From assembly GCA_027604185.1 (NCBI GenBank), contig JADGKB010000023.1, positions 62,001 to 126,000 of the forward strand: a DNA stretch of 64,000 nt. The letters run 5' to 3'. Position numbers and translations under genes: made by a program. Below are positions 24,398 to 35,029 of the stretch, piece after piece (within the stretch, counting starts at the first letter, position 1; every line of letters begins with the position of its first letter). Below the pieces are notes generated by a model, which was not told the DNA's origin, ran no database searches, and was given only the letters and a program-made list of their open reading frames with translations. The DNA comes from Boothiomyces macroporosus. Lineage: Eukaryota > Chytridiomycota > Chytridiomycetes > Rhizophydiales > Terramycetaceae.

Positions 24398-25771
24398 TCA
24401 ATGAGAGTAGGCATTATCCAAGTCTTTTTCCAAGGATTCTTGGAGTGGGCTCTTTCCGCTAAAAGTGTCTGGAATAATTTTCAGACACAAATGAGTAATG
24501 ATACATATAAGAGTTGCAGAACCCAATCCATCGAATTCAATGTACTGTCCAAATGTGATTGCTTTGCCGTTGGCCATACCTGCCCCTAAAACAATCGCGA
24601 CAGCAGCAGTAATCAAGTTTGCAGAATCGCTGAAATCAATTTTGTTTTGAATCCAAATGCGTGCGCCAGTTGCTGCTACTAGACCGAAAAGAATAATTTC
24701 CAGTCCTCCAATGACACCTGAAGGGATAGTAGAAATCAGAGCAGCAAATTTAGGAATGAAACCAAGGAATATAGCAAAAGTAGCTGCAACGCAAAATACC
24801 AAGGTAGAGTAGATTCTAGTCACAGCCATTACACCAATGTTTTCAGCATACGTAGTTAAGCCAGATCCTCCAAAAGAGGAAGATAATATACAAGCAACAG
24901 CATCCCCTAAGAATGCTCTACCCAATACAGGAAGAAGTTCGGTGTTGGTAATAACACTAACAGCTTTGACATGTCCCAGGTTCTCTGCAACTTGAATGAT
25001 AACTACTGGTGCAATAGTGGAAACCGCTTTCCAGTTTAACGTTGGAGTATAGAACTTTGGAGGCCCAACCCATGCAGCACTTTTCAAGGCATCATAACTA
25101 ATTGCGTTGTGTCCAAGGGCAGAATCAAAGATTACTGCAATAACAAATCCACCAAAAAGACCAAAGAGAACAGGTAATCTAGAAAAGAAGCCTTTGGCGA
25201 ATACAGATACGCATGCAATGATAATAGCAGTCACTGTAGCTTGCCAAGCAGAATCAGCGGTCATGCTAGCATCATTTACAGCAGTCACAGATAGATTGAG
25301 ACCTATAGCAATGATAATTGATCCGGTAACAATAGGCGGCAAAATCTTTTCTATCCATCTATATCCAGAAAGCATAACAACTAGTGCAACTGCAGCATAT
25401 AATATTCCTGATGCCATGATACCACCCAATGCATCTCCAATATTTGGATTTATCGTACCTAATTGAGCATCAGTAAACCCAGTAGCTACTCTGACTACTC
25501 CAACAAAGGCAAACGAGCTTCCCAAGTAAGATGGCACTCTGCCTCCAGTAATTACATAAAAGATCAATGTGCCGATTCCAGAGAAGAATACAGCAGTATT
25601 AATATCAAATCCAATCAGGAATGGAGATAAAACTGTTCCGCCAATCATGGACAGTAAGTGCTGGAAACCAAGAATAACAGTTTTGCCATAAGGTGGTCTT
25701 TCATGTATACCTATAACATGAGCCTTTGATTCCTGGTAAGTTGGAAAGTATTGAGTAAGTAGGTCTGCCAT
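24398..25771 (-). CDS. Uracil/xanthine permease, UraA/RutG (NCS2) type
   Basis: A single exon of 457 residues, about 14 helices. The start HERPPYGKTVILGFQHLLSM is the typical opening of bacterial UraA/RutG pyrimidine permeases, and QVAENLGHVKAVS is the equivalent of the NCS2 signature with the substrate-binding Glu/Asn-Gly pair. The protein should import uracil or related nucleobases by proton symport in the plasma membrane. Fungal NCS2 carriers known to me are of the longer UapA type, so this bacterial-like form without any intron may have been acquired laterally. Divergence of 237 bases separates it from the MFS gene on the same strand. Confidence 0.88.
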   Translation of the reverse strand: MADLLTQYFPTYQESKAHVIGIHERPPYGKTVILGFQHLLSMIGGTVLSPFLIGFDINTAVFFSGIGTLIFYVITGGRVPSYLGSSFAFVGVVRVATGFTDAQLGTINPNIGDALGGIMASGILYAAVALVVMLSGYRWIEKILPPIVTGSIIIAIGLNLSVTAVNDASMTADSAWQATVTAIIIACVSVFAKGFFSRLPVLFGLFGGFVIAVIFDSALGHNAISYDALKSAAWVGPPKFYTPTLNWKAVSTIAPVVIIQVAENLGHVKAVSVITNTELLPVLGRAFLGDAVACILSSSFGGSGLTTYAENIGVMAVTRIYSTLVFCVAATFAIFLGFIPKFAALISTIPSGVIGGLEIILFGLVAATGARIWIQNKIDFSDSANLITAAVAIVLGAGMANGKAITFGQYIEFDGLGSATLICIITHLCLKIIPDTFSGKSPLQESLEKDLDNAYSH

Positions 25772-25989
25772 TCAACTGGGATTGTTGGAGTTTATCTTTT
25801 TAAAGGCAGAATTCTTATCAAACTGGGCGTGGGTCCTCCGCAATCAGCAAGTCACTGCTGTGAAACAAGATTAAAAAGCCCAAAGGTTGATTAGCACAGT
25901 TACTCTTAGTGATCAATTACTATAGCATTGTTGCTGCTTTCATTCAACCGCTACGCAGCTTGAAATTGCATTAATAGGATCTTAAAGTC

Positions 25990-26271
25990 TCAATTTGCAA
26001 ATGAGGCAATTTTTTTCTCACTGCTTGTTTTGGAAACAGCGAACAAAAAAAGCATGTTCATCCTGTGCAGTAGGTTTATCGAATTGAGCATAGCATTCCA
26101 TAACTGATTATATACACGACATTCATTTGAATTGAGGGACGAATAACTTGGACAATCATGTTGTAATCGTGGAAAATAGTTGGGCAGATCAATATCTGTA
26201 TTGAATTCGATTGTGCCTTTACCATTTGGTGACACGAACATCTGCGGATTGGAGATGATCAGTACGGGCAC
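25990..26271 (-). other. Open frame after the ankyrin gene, status unclear
   Basis: An open stretch of about 90 codons without a good ATG start (MFVSPNGKGTIEFN is the first internal Met). Codon choice looks natural but no domain is recognised. It may be a detached 3' part of the ankyrin gene upstream, from which it is separated by in-frame stops near 26310, or a relic. Confidence 0.25.
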
Positions 26272-26359
26272 CGTATTCCCCCAACCCTTATCTGTTCTTC
26301 CAGATACATGGACTATTTGGCCCCGTTATCAAAATGTTTGGCAATCGAATACAGGACGC

Positions 26360-27420
26360 TTACTGAATACACTTTATTAGCATTTTGGTAAAAAATATTG
26401 GGGAATTGATGATAAAAAGCATCAGCATCGTAATTACTTCTGGCAATATCCACAGTGGTTCTTTCAAATAAGAATCCAGCACTCTTGAATCTCTTAGTAA
26501 CTTGTACACCAAATCGCATCGACCATCACTATAAGCCAAGTAAATGATGGAACTCTTTTGGGCGTTTGGATCAACCCTATTGTCTCCAAGCAGTAACGAA
26601 ACTACATCGAAATGCCCGCCTTGAGTTGCCCACAATAGAGCCCCGTTTTCATTTGAAGCCGGATTCACTCTTGGGTCTTTTATAAGTAGCTCTACTACTT
26701 TCAAGTGTCCACAGTGACTCGCCCATCTAATTGCAAAATTGTCAGAGTGTGCTGGATTAAACCGGCCGTCTTTTAGTAGCAAATCGACTATTTGATCATG
26801 GCCATTGACTGCAGCATGTGTAATTGGATCAGTTATGAATTCGTTGGTACTTAGTCTTTCTTAGAAACAATTTACCTTGAATCTTGTAAAAGCAACTGCA
26901 CAATCTCGGAATGGTTATTCATGCAAGCTAAATTAATGGGCTTGTATTCTTCTCCACAATTAATATCTACATTTTCTACATCCATCAAATGTTTAAAGAT
27001 ATCTACATGGCCAAACTTGGCTGCCCAGCGAATTAGTAAATTATCTCCGTATGCCAAGTCAAATTTTGCTTGCTTTATGATTATTAATGCTATTTCGGCA
27101 TCATACAACCCGCAATTTACTATTTCAGCTAGAATTTTGAACAGAGTGGATGAATCAACGTGGTGAATAGACCTAGATATTTGACAGGTATGTCCTTTTC
27201 TTACCAAGTAAACAAATTGCTCTTGGTTAATTGCTGTATCCAGCAGTTTCATATATTTTGACAAATCGTTGGTGTCTCCGATACTAGTTTTGTATGCTTC
27301 CCAAGTCAGACAAGCTTGTGCTGGTATATTGATATCCTTGCTGCTGAATCTCCAATTATGATATTCTTCGACATTCAAGTATATAGAAATAAACCGCTGC
27401 TCATTCAACAGTTTCTCCAT
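26360..27420 (-). CDS. Ankyrin-repeat protein, 3' end uncertain
   Basis: Two exons (26876-27420, 26360-26855) joined by the 20-nt intron gtaaattgtttctaagaaag give 346 residues. Residues from about 125 are ankyrin-like repeats with a particular consensus (AIRWA..GH.DVV.LLL.D.RV.P), like those in large chytrid and amoebal repeat families. The last repeat reads DLVYKLLRDSRV, after which this frame turns hydrophobic and improbable. The overlapping frame 26313-26519 continues with more natural sequence (FERTTVDIARSNYDADAF). Either a small intron here is not recognised or a one-base frameshift has broken the 3' end. Function unknown; such repeats bind proteins. Confidence 0.65.
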
Positions 27421-27728
27421 TTTGGCAAAGTTTCAGAACAGCAACTCCCTTATGAATACTCAGGTGATTATAATGAAAGTTCACCAGTGCAGCATTGGTG
27501 GTGGCTTTCTAGTTGGATTTCATGCCAGTGAGTTAATGACCTGAAGTATGGGCAAACCTCATTGGCTGCATTTTGAAAAACAACTTGTGCAATATGAGTG
27601 GAACCATTAACCAGTGATAAACACAATAGGGCACCCCACTCCAATTTACCACCTGGCAAACCGCATATTAATTAACGGAAATCGTCCCGCACAATTTTCG
27701 CCTAATTAAAGTGGAAAAAAGTTTTTGA
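27421..27728. other. Gap between divergent genes with possible ankyrin relic
   Basis: The minus-strand frame 27468-27659 includes LEWGALLCLSLVNGSTHIA, which weakly resembles the GALLWATQGGHFDVV repeat of the ankyrin gene, but lacks an ATG and cannot be joined to it. The stretch must also contain the promoter of the biotin gene. Otherwise nothing was seen. Confidence 0.3.
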
Positions 27729-29920
27729 ATGTTTAGGATTCATATCAGAGCCATCCATGTCCCTACATATGTAATCTTTGGGGCAAACACAGATGTGGGG
27801 AAAACCATTGCCAGTGCTGCGCTTACTTTTGCATTCAAAGCAAATAATCCATCATTCATCAAACCAGTTCAAACGGGTTATCCAGTGGATAGTGATGCAC
27901 GATTTATAAAGAGTATTGTCGGTTCAGCCAGTATTAAAACATTATTCAAATATACGGATCCAGTTAGCCCGCATTTGGCAGCAATTCAAGAATCCAGGAT
28001 TGTAGATGATGATGATTTTGTTGGCAAAGTAAAGGAGGAAGTTGGATTATCACAGGACCAAGCTGGTGTGGTGTTTATTGAAACCGCTGGAGGTACTATT
28101 AATATAATTTAGGTGTGAATTCACCAACTATTAGTGGGACACTTCAAGGTGAACTGTACAAGCGATTTGGCTATGATGCGATATTGATTGGTGATTCGAA
28201 ACTTGGTGGGATATCTACCACCATTAGTGCCTATGAATCATTGCTTTTACGAGGATACAAGATTCCATTGATTTTAATGTTTGATTCCAATTACAAGAAT
28301 CATGAAATTATCGAAAAGGAATGCAAAACCAAAGTAATTCTGCTCGAACAGCCTCCGTCTAAACATCAAGATTCAGAGATAGACATCAAGAACATGGTCT
28401 CCTATTATCAAAGACAAAATCTTGATAGAATAGTAGAATTCCTAAATGACTACCATAAAAACAGGATTCATGATTTGGAAGAGATGAAAAGCGCAAAGGG
28501 CGTGTGGTGGCCATTCACCCAGCATGACTTGGTTAAGAGAGTGATGGTGGTTGATTCCGCTGTTGGTGACAAGTTTTTTGTATACGAAAATGGAAAGATT
28601 AAACAACTATTTGATGGTTGCGCTTCTTGGTGGACTCAAGGTACTTGAATTTAATATCAAGGATTGGGACATGGAAACACAAAGTTAGCTCTTGCTGCTG
28701 GTAAAGCAGCTGGCCGTTATGGACACGTAATTTCACCAGAAACAATTCACGAACCAAAGCACTTGCTTACCCAAAAACTCCTAGAGCTTACCAACAACCA
28801 CTTTTCCAGAGTATTTTACAGTGATAATGGATCAACAGCAATGGAAGTTGCTGTAAAAATGGCATTCAACACGTTTATTAAACGAAACCAAGAGAAATTG
28901 CCTACTGATAGTCTAAAAATTATTGGAATTCAAGGTGGTTACCATGGAGATACTATTGGAGCCATGGACTTGTCTGATCCAAATGTATTTAATTCTAGAG
29001 TAAGTTGGTACACGGGAAAGGGAATGTGGTTTGATGCACCAGTTTGGGAGCTTTCTCAAGGAAAACATATAGTCACCAATATTCCGAATCACGAGCCGGT
29101 ACAATATGATCGTCTGTCAGATATTTTCGCAGAGAGTCGTTCAGATTTAAAAGGTTATTACAGAGAGTTGATTATTTCGAGATTAAAACAAGCGACAGAG
29201 GATGGTATGGTGTTTGGATCATTAGTACTAGAGCCAGTAGTTCTTGGTGCTGGAGGAATGTTGTTTATTGATCCATTGTTCCAAAGAACGCTGGTTGAAG
29301 TTGTTCGTGAACCACAAACTTGGAATCCTAAATCACCACCTATTCCAGGTAAGCTATATTTAATTTCAGTCATTTTTGATGAAATCTTTGTCGGAATGTA
29401 CCGTTTAGGCAATAATTTGCCTTCAGTGTCTCCACTGCTCGGAGTACAACCTGATATAACTAGTTTTGCAAAGTGCTTGACGGGAGGGCTACTACCACTT
29501 GCTGTTACTTTGTCAACTGATGAAGTTTTCCAATCTTTTAGAGGCAACACCAAAATGGATGCGCTATTACACGGCCACTCGTACACGGCACACCCAGTTG
29601 GCTGTTCAGTCGCACTAGAAAGTTTGGAAATATACAAGAATCTTAAAGGTAACGAATGGAATCCAAGTAAAATCCTGCAACTAAGTAAACTGAACAAAAT
29701 CAAAAGAGTGAATGCTCTTGGAACTGTCCTGGTCGTGGAATTAACCTCAGCTGAATCTGGATATCTTAGCAACGCAGCTGGTGATTTTGTAAAGAATCTA
29801 TATGAGAATGGTGTCTTTGTCCGTACTTTGGGTAACGTTGTTTACATTATGGCCAGTCAAACCACTGAAACTAAAGTCATGGATGAAATGTTGGATTTGA
29901 TTGCCTCACTTTTGAAATAA
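27729..29920 (+). CDS. bioDA: Bifunctional dethiobiotin synthetase / DAPA aminotransferase
   Basis: Four exons (27729-28092, 28113-28640, 28662-29348, 29370-29920) give 709 residues. The BioD half has Walker A GANTDVGKT at 18-26 and ETAGGVNSPTISGTLQ across intron 1. The BioA half has WWPFTQHD, SWWTQGLGHGN across intron 2, PVIFDEIF across intron 3 and the PLP lysine in SFAKCLTGG. The fused enzyme makes 7,8-diaminopelargonate and dethiobiotin, two consecutive steps of biotin synthesis; in fungi and plants it is commonly mitochondrial and the short basic N-terminus (MFRIHIRAIH) would fit. Intron 3 (21 nt, no stop, in frame) is hidden in the open frame and was placed only because it splits the conserved PVIFDE motif. 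Confidence 0.94.
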
Positions 29921-29952
29921 ACCTGTAATTTTTAAATTTATTGAGAAAGCTT

Positions 29953-30978
29953 TTAATTCTCTTCTAGTGAAGTAAGAAACGTCAATTCATCAGGAGGTTG
30001 GGAACTTTGATTTTGTACCCGCAAGCTGTCTCGGTTTCTTTTCGACGAAGGAGTGCTAGGGGTGTAGTTACTTGATCCACTATTTCTGGCAGTGCCTGAT
30101 CCTCTGCTGGACCCCATTGCGATATTTTGCAAAAAGTACATCTTGACTGAAAATAATACATTGCAAAACGCCAACGTTCCATGTATCAAGTTGGTCAATG
30201 CCCCAACCAACAGTTCTGTAGCTGTAGCACTTTGACGAACAGCTTGGATGAAAAAGAACGCCAAAGTACCAACCCAAAAGATTAGGAAAACTAGAATAGA
30301 CAGAAACGCCAAAACGCTTCGGTATCGCAGACTCGATATTGCTTTTTTATCGTTTGCCATTGCGAACAAGTGCAGACTCCTTTTGTGGAATTTCACTAAT
30401 TTCGACATGACAAATAATGACTGTATAACTACGTGTAAAGCTACATATGCAATGTGAGCAAGAAACGAAAACCCCATGTACTTGATTAGTAGATAATTAC
30501 CTGCGATAATCCTGGTGACGGAGTGCCGAGAGAGTCGATATAGGGACCAATCAAACTGCTCCAACCCAATAGGAGATTTATGAAAATAGAAGCTATTTGA
30601 ATCTTGTTAACGGTCTGTTCTGTCAGGTTTTCAAATAGATTGAGGATAACACGTAGTACCTCGTATTCAATCAAATCTGTAAACGAGTTGTGACAAAAGA
30701 ACATTAGTCCTAATAGCCAAGTAAAGAAATTGGTGCTGCTTTTAGTCATTATTCCTATGATATTAAAGACGAGAGCGGTGATGGATGCTATATTTAAGCA
30801 AATAAAAAGGATTTGGTATCTGGCTAGTTTCGTTCCAATGAGTTTCCAGATGTAATTTCCGAGTACAATTAAAACCAGCACGATATTTATTCCCGCCCAT
30901 ACGAAACCTTTGTTAGGAACACTTACTGAAGGTGTATAACGTTCGTATTTGGTCGTCAGAGAGTCCAAAACCTACCAT
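29953..30978 (-). CDS. Seven-helix membrane protein, family B copy 1
   Basis: Three exons (30927-30978, 30501-30907, 29953-30480) give 328 residues; introns are 19 and 20 nt. The 52-nt first exon encodes MVGFGLSDDQIRTLYTF and ends in phase 1 exactly as in copies 2 and 3. Seven helices follow. Shared marks are EYEVLRVILNLFENLTE after helix 3, YVALHVVIQSL in helix 5 and SVKMYFLQNIA at the end of helix 7. The C-terminal tail is Ser-rich with many possible phosphorylation sites. Topology resembles a GPCR, but no class signature was recognised. The gene stops 33 bases from the convergent biotin gene. Confidence 0.8.
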
Positions 30979-31244
30979 ATAAAAAGGGACGAAATGACAC
31001 GAAAAATTTAATAGAATGGTACCCCAAATTTATCAGAATTTTATATCTTATGGATTTACACCTGTAGCGGAAATTATCGGAAATAAGATCTAGAAGAATT
31101 GGTGATTGAAACGTTTTTGATGATGAGCATTACCTCAATAGGATGGACTGTTACCACACCATTATAGGTCGTCAATACTACCATAGATTTAATGGTAATT
31201 GTACTGAAGAACGGTAAGTCTCATTTTAGTATTATGCAACTGGG

Positions 31245-31531
31245 CTACAAGCATTTATTATACTCTTCCTTTATCAATTCGTAATTTTCATAAAGAAATT
31301 CAAACTCTTCCAATGTGAAAGTGATGCCCTTTTGAGTAGGCTTCATTTCCCCGGTTGCTTTGTCCTTGTAATAGTTTCGCAAGTCAATCGTTGGTTTGCC
31401 AGTAAAAGTTGAAATGGTTACTTTCTTGGACGGGGCGATCTCAAGCATCCATTGCTTTTGTTTTTCTAGGTTAATGCGAATTGACTCTCTGGATCTTCCT
31501 TTACTGGCTCTTGTTTTCGCTTGAATGTCAT
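31245..31531 (-). CDS. SUB1: PC4/SUB1 transcription coactivator
   Basis: Two exons (31486-31531, 31245-31465) around the 20-nt intron gtcaattcgcattaacctag give 88 residues. A basic N-terminus leads into the PC4 fold: KVTISTFTGKPTIDLRNYY, then GEMKPTQKGITFTLEEF. These are the conserved strands and helix that bind single-stranded DNA. PC4/Sub1 acts in RNA polymerase II initiation, elongation and genome stability in the nucleus. The GTC donor is rarer than the usual GTA. The gene sits between copies 1 and 2 of the family B array, on the same strand. Confidence 0.88.
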
Positions 31532-31808
31532 TAGATGTCCGAAAAAAAGTAAGGAATTATGCACAAGAAAATCCAGTATTAAAGAAATTTTACAGCAAGA
31601 AAACGGCTTGGGATGGCCACAATATCTATCTATTGCCTTTACCGCATAAGGAATGAATCGGTTGGAGAGGTAGGTCAAAGGTGATTCTAATACTAACAGA
31701 TGAATTGATCGAATTCATGAAATCTAAACTATTATATTACTAATTCATGATCTACTATATCGAATAATTGATACTTCAGCTCAGCAAAGGACTGTCTAAT
31801 AAATATAT

Positions 31809-32780
31809 CTAGACTTCTTCCGATTCAATAGAAGCCTTCCTTCCAGAATATTCCGAGCTACTATAAACAATACTGTTGGATGTACCAGATTGCTGTAGAG
31901 CATTCCGCGGTTTATAACCTGACATTGCAATGTTCTGCAAACAATACACTTTGACCGAGAACAGATAATTCGAAAATGCTAGAGTTGCGTGAATATAATT
32001 TGATAGTCCGGCATCTAGTTTTAACAGCGTGTTTTCACTGGATTGGATAAAGAAACATATCAGTGGTCCCAACCAAAAGATCGCAAATAGTATAATCGCA
32101 AGTATAGCATAAAGGGATCTTTTTCTTAGATGCTTGATGGAATTTTGGTCGTGAGACATTGAGAACAGCAGCAAGCTTTTCTTGTGGAATTTAATCAGCT
32201 TTGACATGACCACTAGAGACTGAATTACTACATGCAAGGCTACGTATACCAAATGCAATATAAACGAACCTCCCATAAACTAGATTAAGAAATAGTACCC
32301 ATCCAAATACAGGATCTGCTTTTACGCCTTTCGAAGTATAGTATGGTCCAACAAGGCTCCCCCAACCTAGGACTAAATTCACTACCAGACTAGCAACTTG
32401 AATATTATCTACTCTTTTTTCAGTCATGTTATCGAATAAATTCAAAATTACTCGCAGTATTTCGTAGGCTATTAGATCAGTTAGAATATTGTGTACAAAA
32501 TACATGGCACCGAGCAGACAGAGTATAAATGTCAAATCCAACGAGATCAACAGTCCAATAAAATTCATAGCTACCGACAAGAGCGACACGAGATTCAACG
32601 AAATAAAGAGGATGTGGTACCGAGTTACTTTTGTTCCGCATACTTTCCAGCTAAATCTTGCTAAAATGATAGTTGATATTATAATATTAATTCCTGACCA
32701 TATAAAACCTATATTTATGTGCAAGTACTCGAAATGTATAATGTTTCCACTTGTTGGTCTGATATACCAAATGCTTCCAT
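31809..32780 (-). CDS. Seven-helix membrane protein, family B copy 2
   Basis: Three exons (32729-32780, 32299-32708, 31809-32279) give 310 residues; introns are 20 and 19 nt at the positions used in copies 1 and 3. Exon 1 encodes MEAFGISDQQVETLYIS. Helix 3 ends AYEILRVILNLFDNMTE, helix 5 has YVALHVVIQSLVVMSKLIKF and helix 7 ends SVKVYCLQNIAMS. The tail is short and Ser-rich. Receptor-like by topology; ligand and partner are unknown. Exon 2 is 3 nt longer than in the other two copies. Confidence 0.8.
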
Positions 32781-32864
32781 ATAAAGGCTGGAGAAAACAA
32801 AGTACACGAAAAAATTCAACACAGGGGAAGTTGACAATCCCACCACATATTTATTAATATAGAG

Positions 32865-33925
32865 CTAGTAAAACACGTTTTCAAATGAATGCGAGATGCT
32901 TTCGTGGATATTAGAATTACTTGATAGCGTCCCAGAACCAATATCGATAATCTGGAAACCACTTTGGGTAGATTTAGAAATGAATATACTACTGCTATCT
33001 CTCCTGGAATGACTAGTGATGCTATTCCTGATAGAAGAGGTTCTAGATCTGGTATTATTGAGGACAATGTTCTGCAAACAGTATACTTTGAGTGAAAATA
33101 AAAAATTGCAGAAAGCAGAGTTGCCTTGAATAAAGTTTGATAGTGCATCAATAAATTGAGGTTGACCCTGAATGTTCTTGCTATGTATTGATTTCTTTAT
33201 GAAAAAGAAGATTGTTGACCCAACCCAGAATATCGAAAACGCGAGAATAGACAAGAGAGCCAAAAACGTTTTCTTTCGCAAGGTCGTCCTTGCTTGCATA
33301 CTGTTGTTTAGGCTTAAAGAAGAGCTCTGCTGGTGAAAAGTAACTAGTTTTACCATGATAACAAGTGATTGAATAATTACATGCAGAACTACGTATATCA
33401 AGTGGAGGAGAAATACTAAACTAATGTACTTGTTAGTCTATAGTTACTGTTCTAATTACAGAAGGTACATTGTCCATCATGTACAAGTAAGGGCCAATGA
33501 CACTTCCCCATCCCAAGACGAGATTCAGCACTATCGCGCCGATTTGAAGGTTTGAAACAAAAGTATCTGATAGATTATCAAACATATTCAATATTACACG
33601 TAACATTTCGTATTCCAGTATATCTGTCAGTGTATTGTGGAAAAAGAACATTAAGCCAGTCAACCACATGAAAAATGTGAGGTTACTGTTCAATGCTATT
33701 CCAATTATATCTGTGATTAACGCTATTAGTGATGTTATATTGAGTAGAATGAATAATATTTGATAATTTGTCAACTGGTTACCGTAGTATTTGTAGATAT
33801 AGTTTGATACTAATGCCAAGCTGAGAACAGCGTTTACCGCTATCCATACGAAACCTGAATTAGTTGTTCTTACTGATATCATACATTGTTAGAATTTCCT
33901 CGTCGGTTAGGCCAAACAGCACCAT
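32865..33925 (-). CDS. Seven-helix membrane protein, family B copy 3
   Basis: Three exons (33874-33925, 33448-33854, 32865-33428) give 340 residues; both introns are 19 nt. Exon 1 encodes MVLFGLTDEEILTMYDI, matching the M..FG.[ST]D...T.Y pattern of the other copies. The family motifs EYEMLRVILNMFDNLSD, YVVLHVIIQSL and SLKVYCLQNIV are all present. The C-terminal tail of about 70 residues is rich in Ser and Arg. The three genes are oriented alike, spaced by tens to hundreds of bases, and clearly arose by tandem duplication with their introns. Confidence 0.8.
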
Positions 33926-34081
33926 AGTAAAACACGAAAATTTTTAATCGTTGGGGCAAAGTGAGACAAGCGTTTTTCTAATTCCTTCTTTTCAATATTA
34001 CTCTAGAATGATTCACCTCTTGCGGCTGTAAAAGTGCCACGTAGACTCGCCAATAAAAGGGAGCAAAATTTCCTTCCTTTA

Positions 34082-34987
34082 ATGCTATTCTTGTTGATTC
34101 TTGAAGCGACAGCTAGACATCAGAAGGTACTATTAAAAGATATCCAAACGCTTACACTATACAATGGTAAATACACTACCGGACAAAGATCATCTGCTGT
34201 CCCGCAATTGAAATGCGTTGGAGGTGATGCTTGCAGGTACAAGGAATACCAACCAGAGATAATGCAATGCGAAAACAGAGGGTTTGATGGTCGAGACTAT
34301 CAATGGAAATGTACCAGCGAATTGGACGAAAAAGTTAAACTCCGAGACACAACAGTGACTTGTGAAGGGTATTCTTATGCCGACGACCCTTACGTACTGG
34401 TTGGCTCTTGCGGCGTAGAGTATACTCTATACAAAACATCAAAGTTCAATCAACCAAGCTACAATACTTACCAAGATCATGATTACCAACCAAAAAAGAC
34501 AACGCATACTGGATTTTCTATCTTCAAACCAATCAAATCTTTTATCGGCTTTCTCTTGTCTCTGTTCATTATATTTGTCATCTTTTCATTCTTCAACTCT
34601 TTGATTCGCAATTTGTTTGGTTCAACAAACAGCGGGGACGGGGGAACTGGCGGAAACGATGGTGGTAGTGGCGGGCCAGGTGGATATTACAAAGAAACCC
34701 ATTCAAATCAGCGTCCATGGTATGATTCGTTCTGGCCTGGGTTTGGTGCTGGTAATCTGTTCAACTGGTGGTTCAACAGCAGAAACAATAATACGTATTA
34801 TAGCAGACCTGCCTATACTTATGAACGACCAAGACCAACTACTACTGAATACACTTCCACTAGTTATACTACTACCAGGGAATCTACAGGCTTTGGTGGA
34901 ACGACTAGAAGGGGAACGTCCAGTAGCAGTGAATCAAATTCAGGGACAAGACAATCTACGGGTTATGGAGGAACCAAACGTCGTTAA
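34082..34987 (+). CDS. SARAF-like regulator of store-operated calcium entry
   Basis: 301 residues from the ATG at 34082; the short hydrophobic start (LFLLIL) is a minimal signal peptide. The lumenal part has KDIQTLTLYNGKYTTGQRSS, CVGGDACR, WKCTSELDEKVKLRDTTVTC and DDPYVLVGSCGVEYTL, all hallmarks of SARAF/TMEM66. One transmembrane helix (about residues 162-182) leads to a Gly/Ser/Thr-rich cytosolic tail with FWPGFGAGNLF. SARAF sits in the ER membrane and damps STIM-driven calcium entry in animals. An alternative start at the ATG 34007 with a tiny intron (17 nt, gtaaaagtgccacgtag) would add about 20 residues and a longer signal; this cannot be decided here. Confidence 0.85.
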   Translation: MLFLLILEATARHQKVLLKDIQTLTLYNGKYTTGQRSSAVPQLKCVGGDACRYKEYQPEIMQCENRGFDGRDYQWKCTSELDEKVKLRDTTVTCEGYSYADDPYVLVGSCGVEYTLYKTSKFNQPSYNTYQDHDYQPKKTTHTGFSIFKPIKSFIGFLLSLFIIFVIFSFFNSLIRNLFGSTNSGDGGTGGNDGGSGGPGGYYKETHSNQRPWYDSFWPGFGAGNLFNWWFNSRNNNTYYSRPAYTYERPRPTTTEYTSTSYTTTRESTGFGGTTRRGTSSSSESNSGTRQSTGYGGTKRR

Positions 34988-35029
34988 TTGGAAATAAATG
35001 CTTATTTTATGTTTAACAGAATTCGTGTA

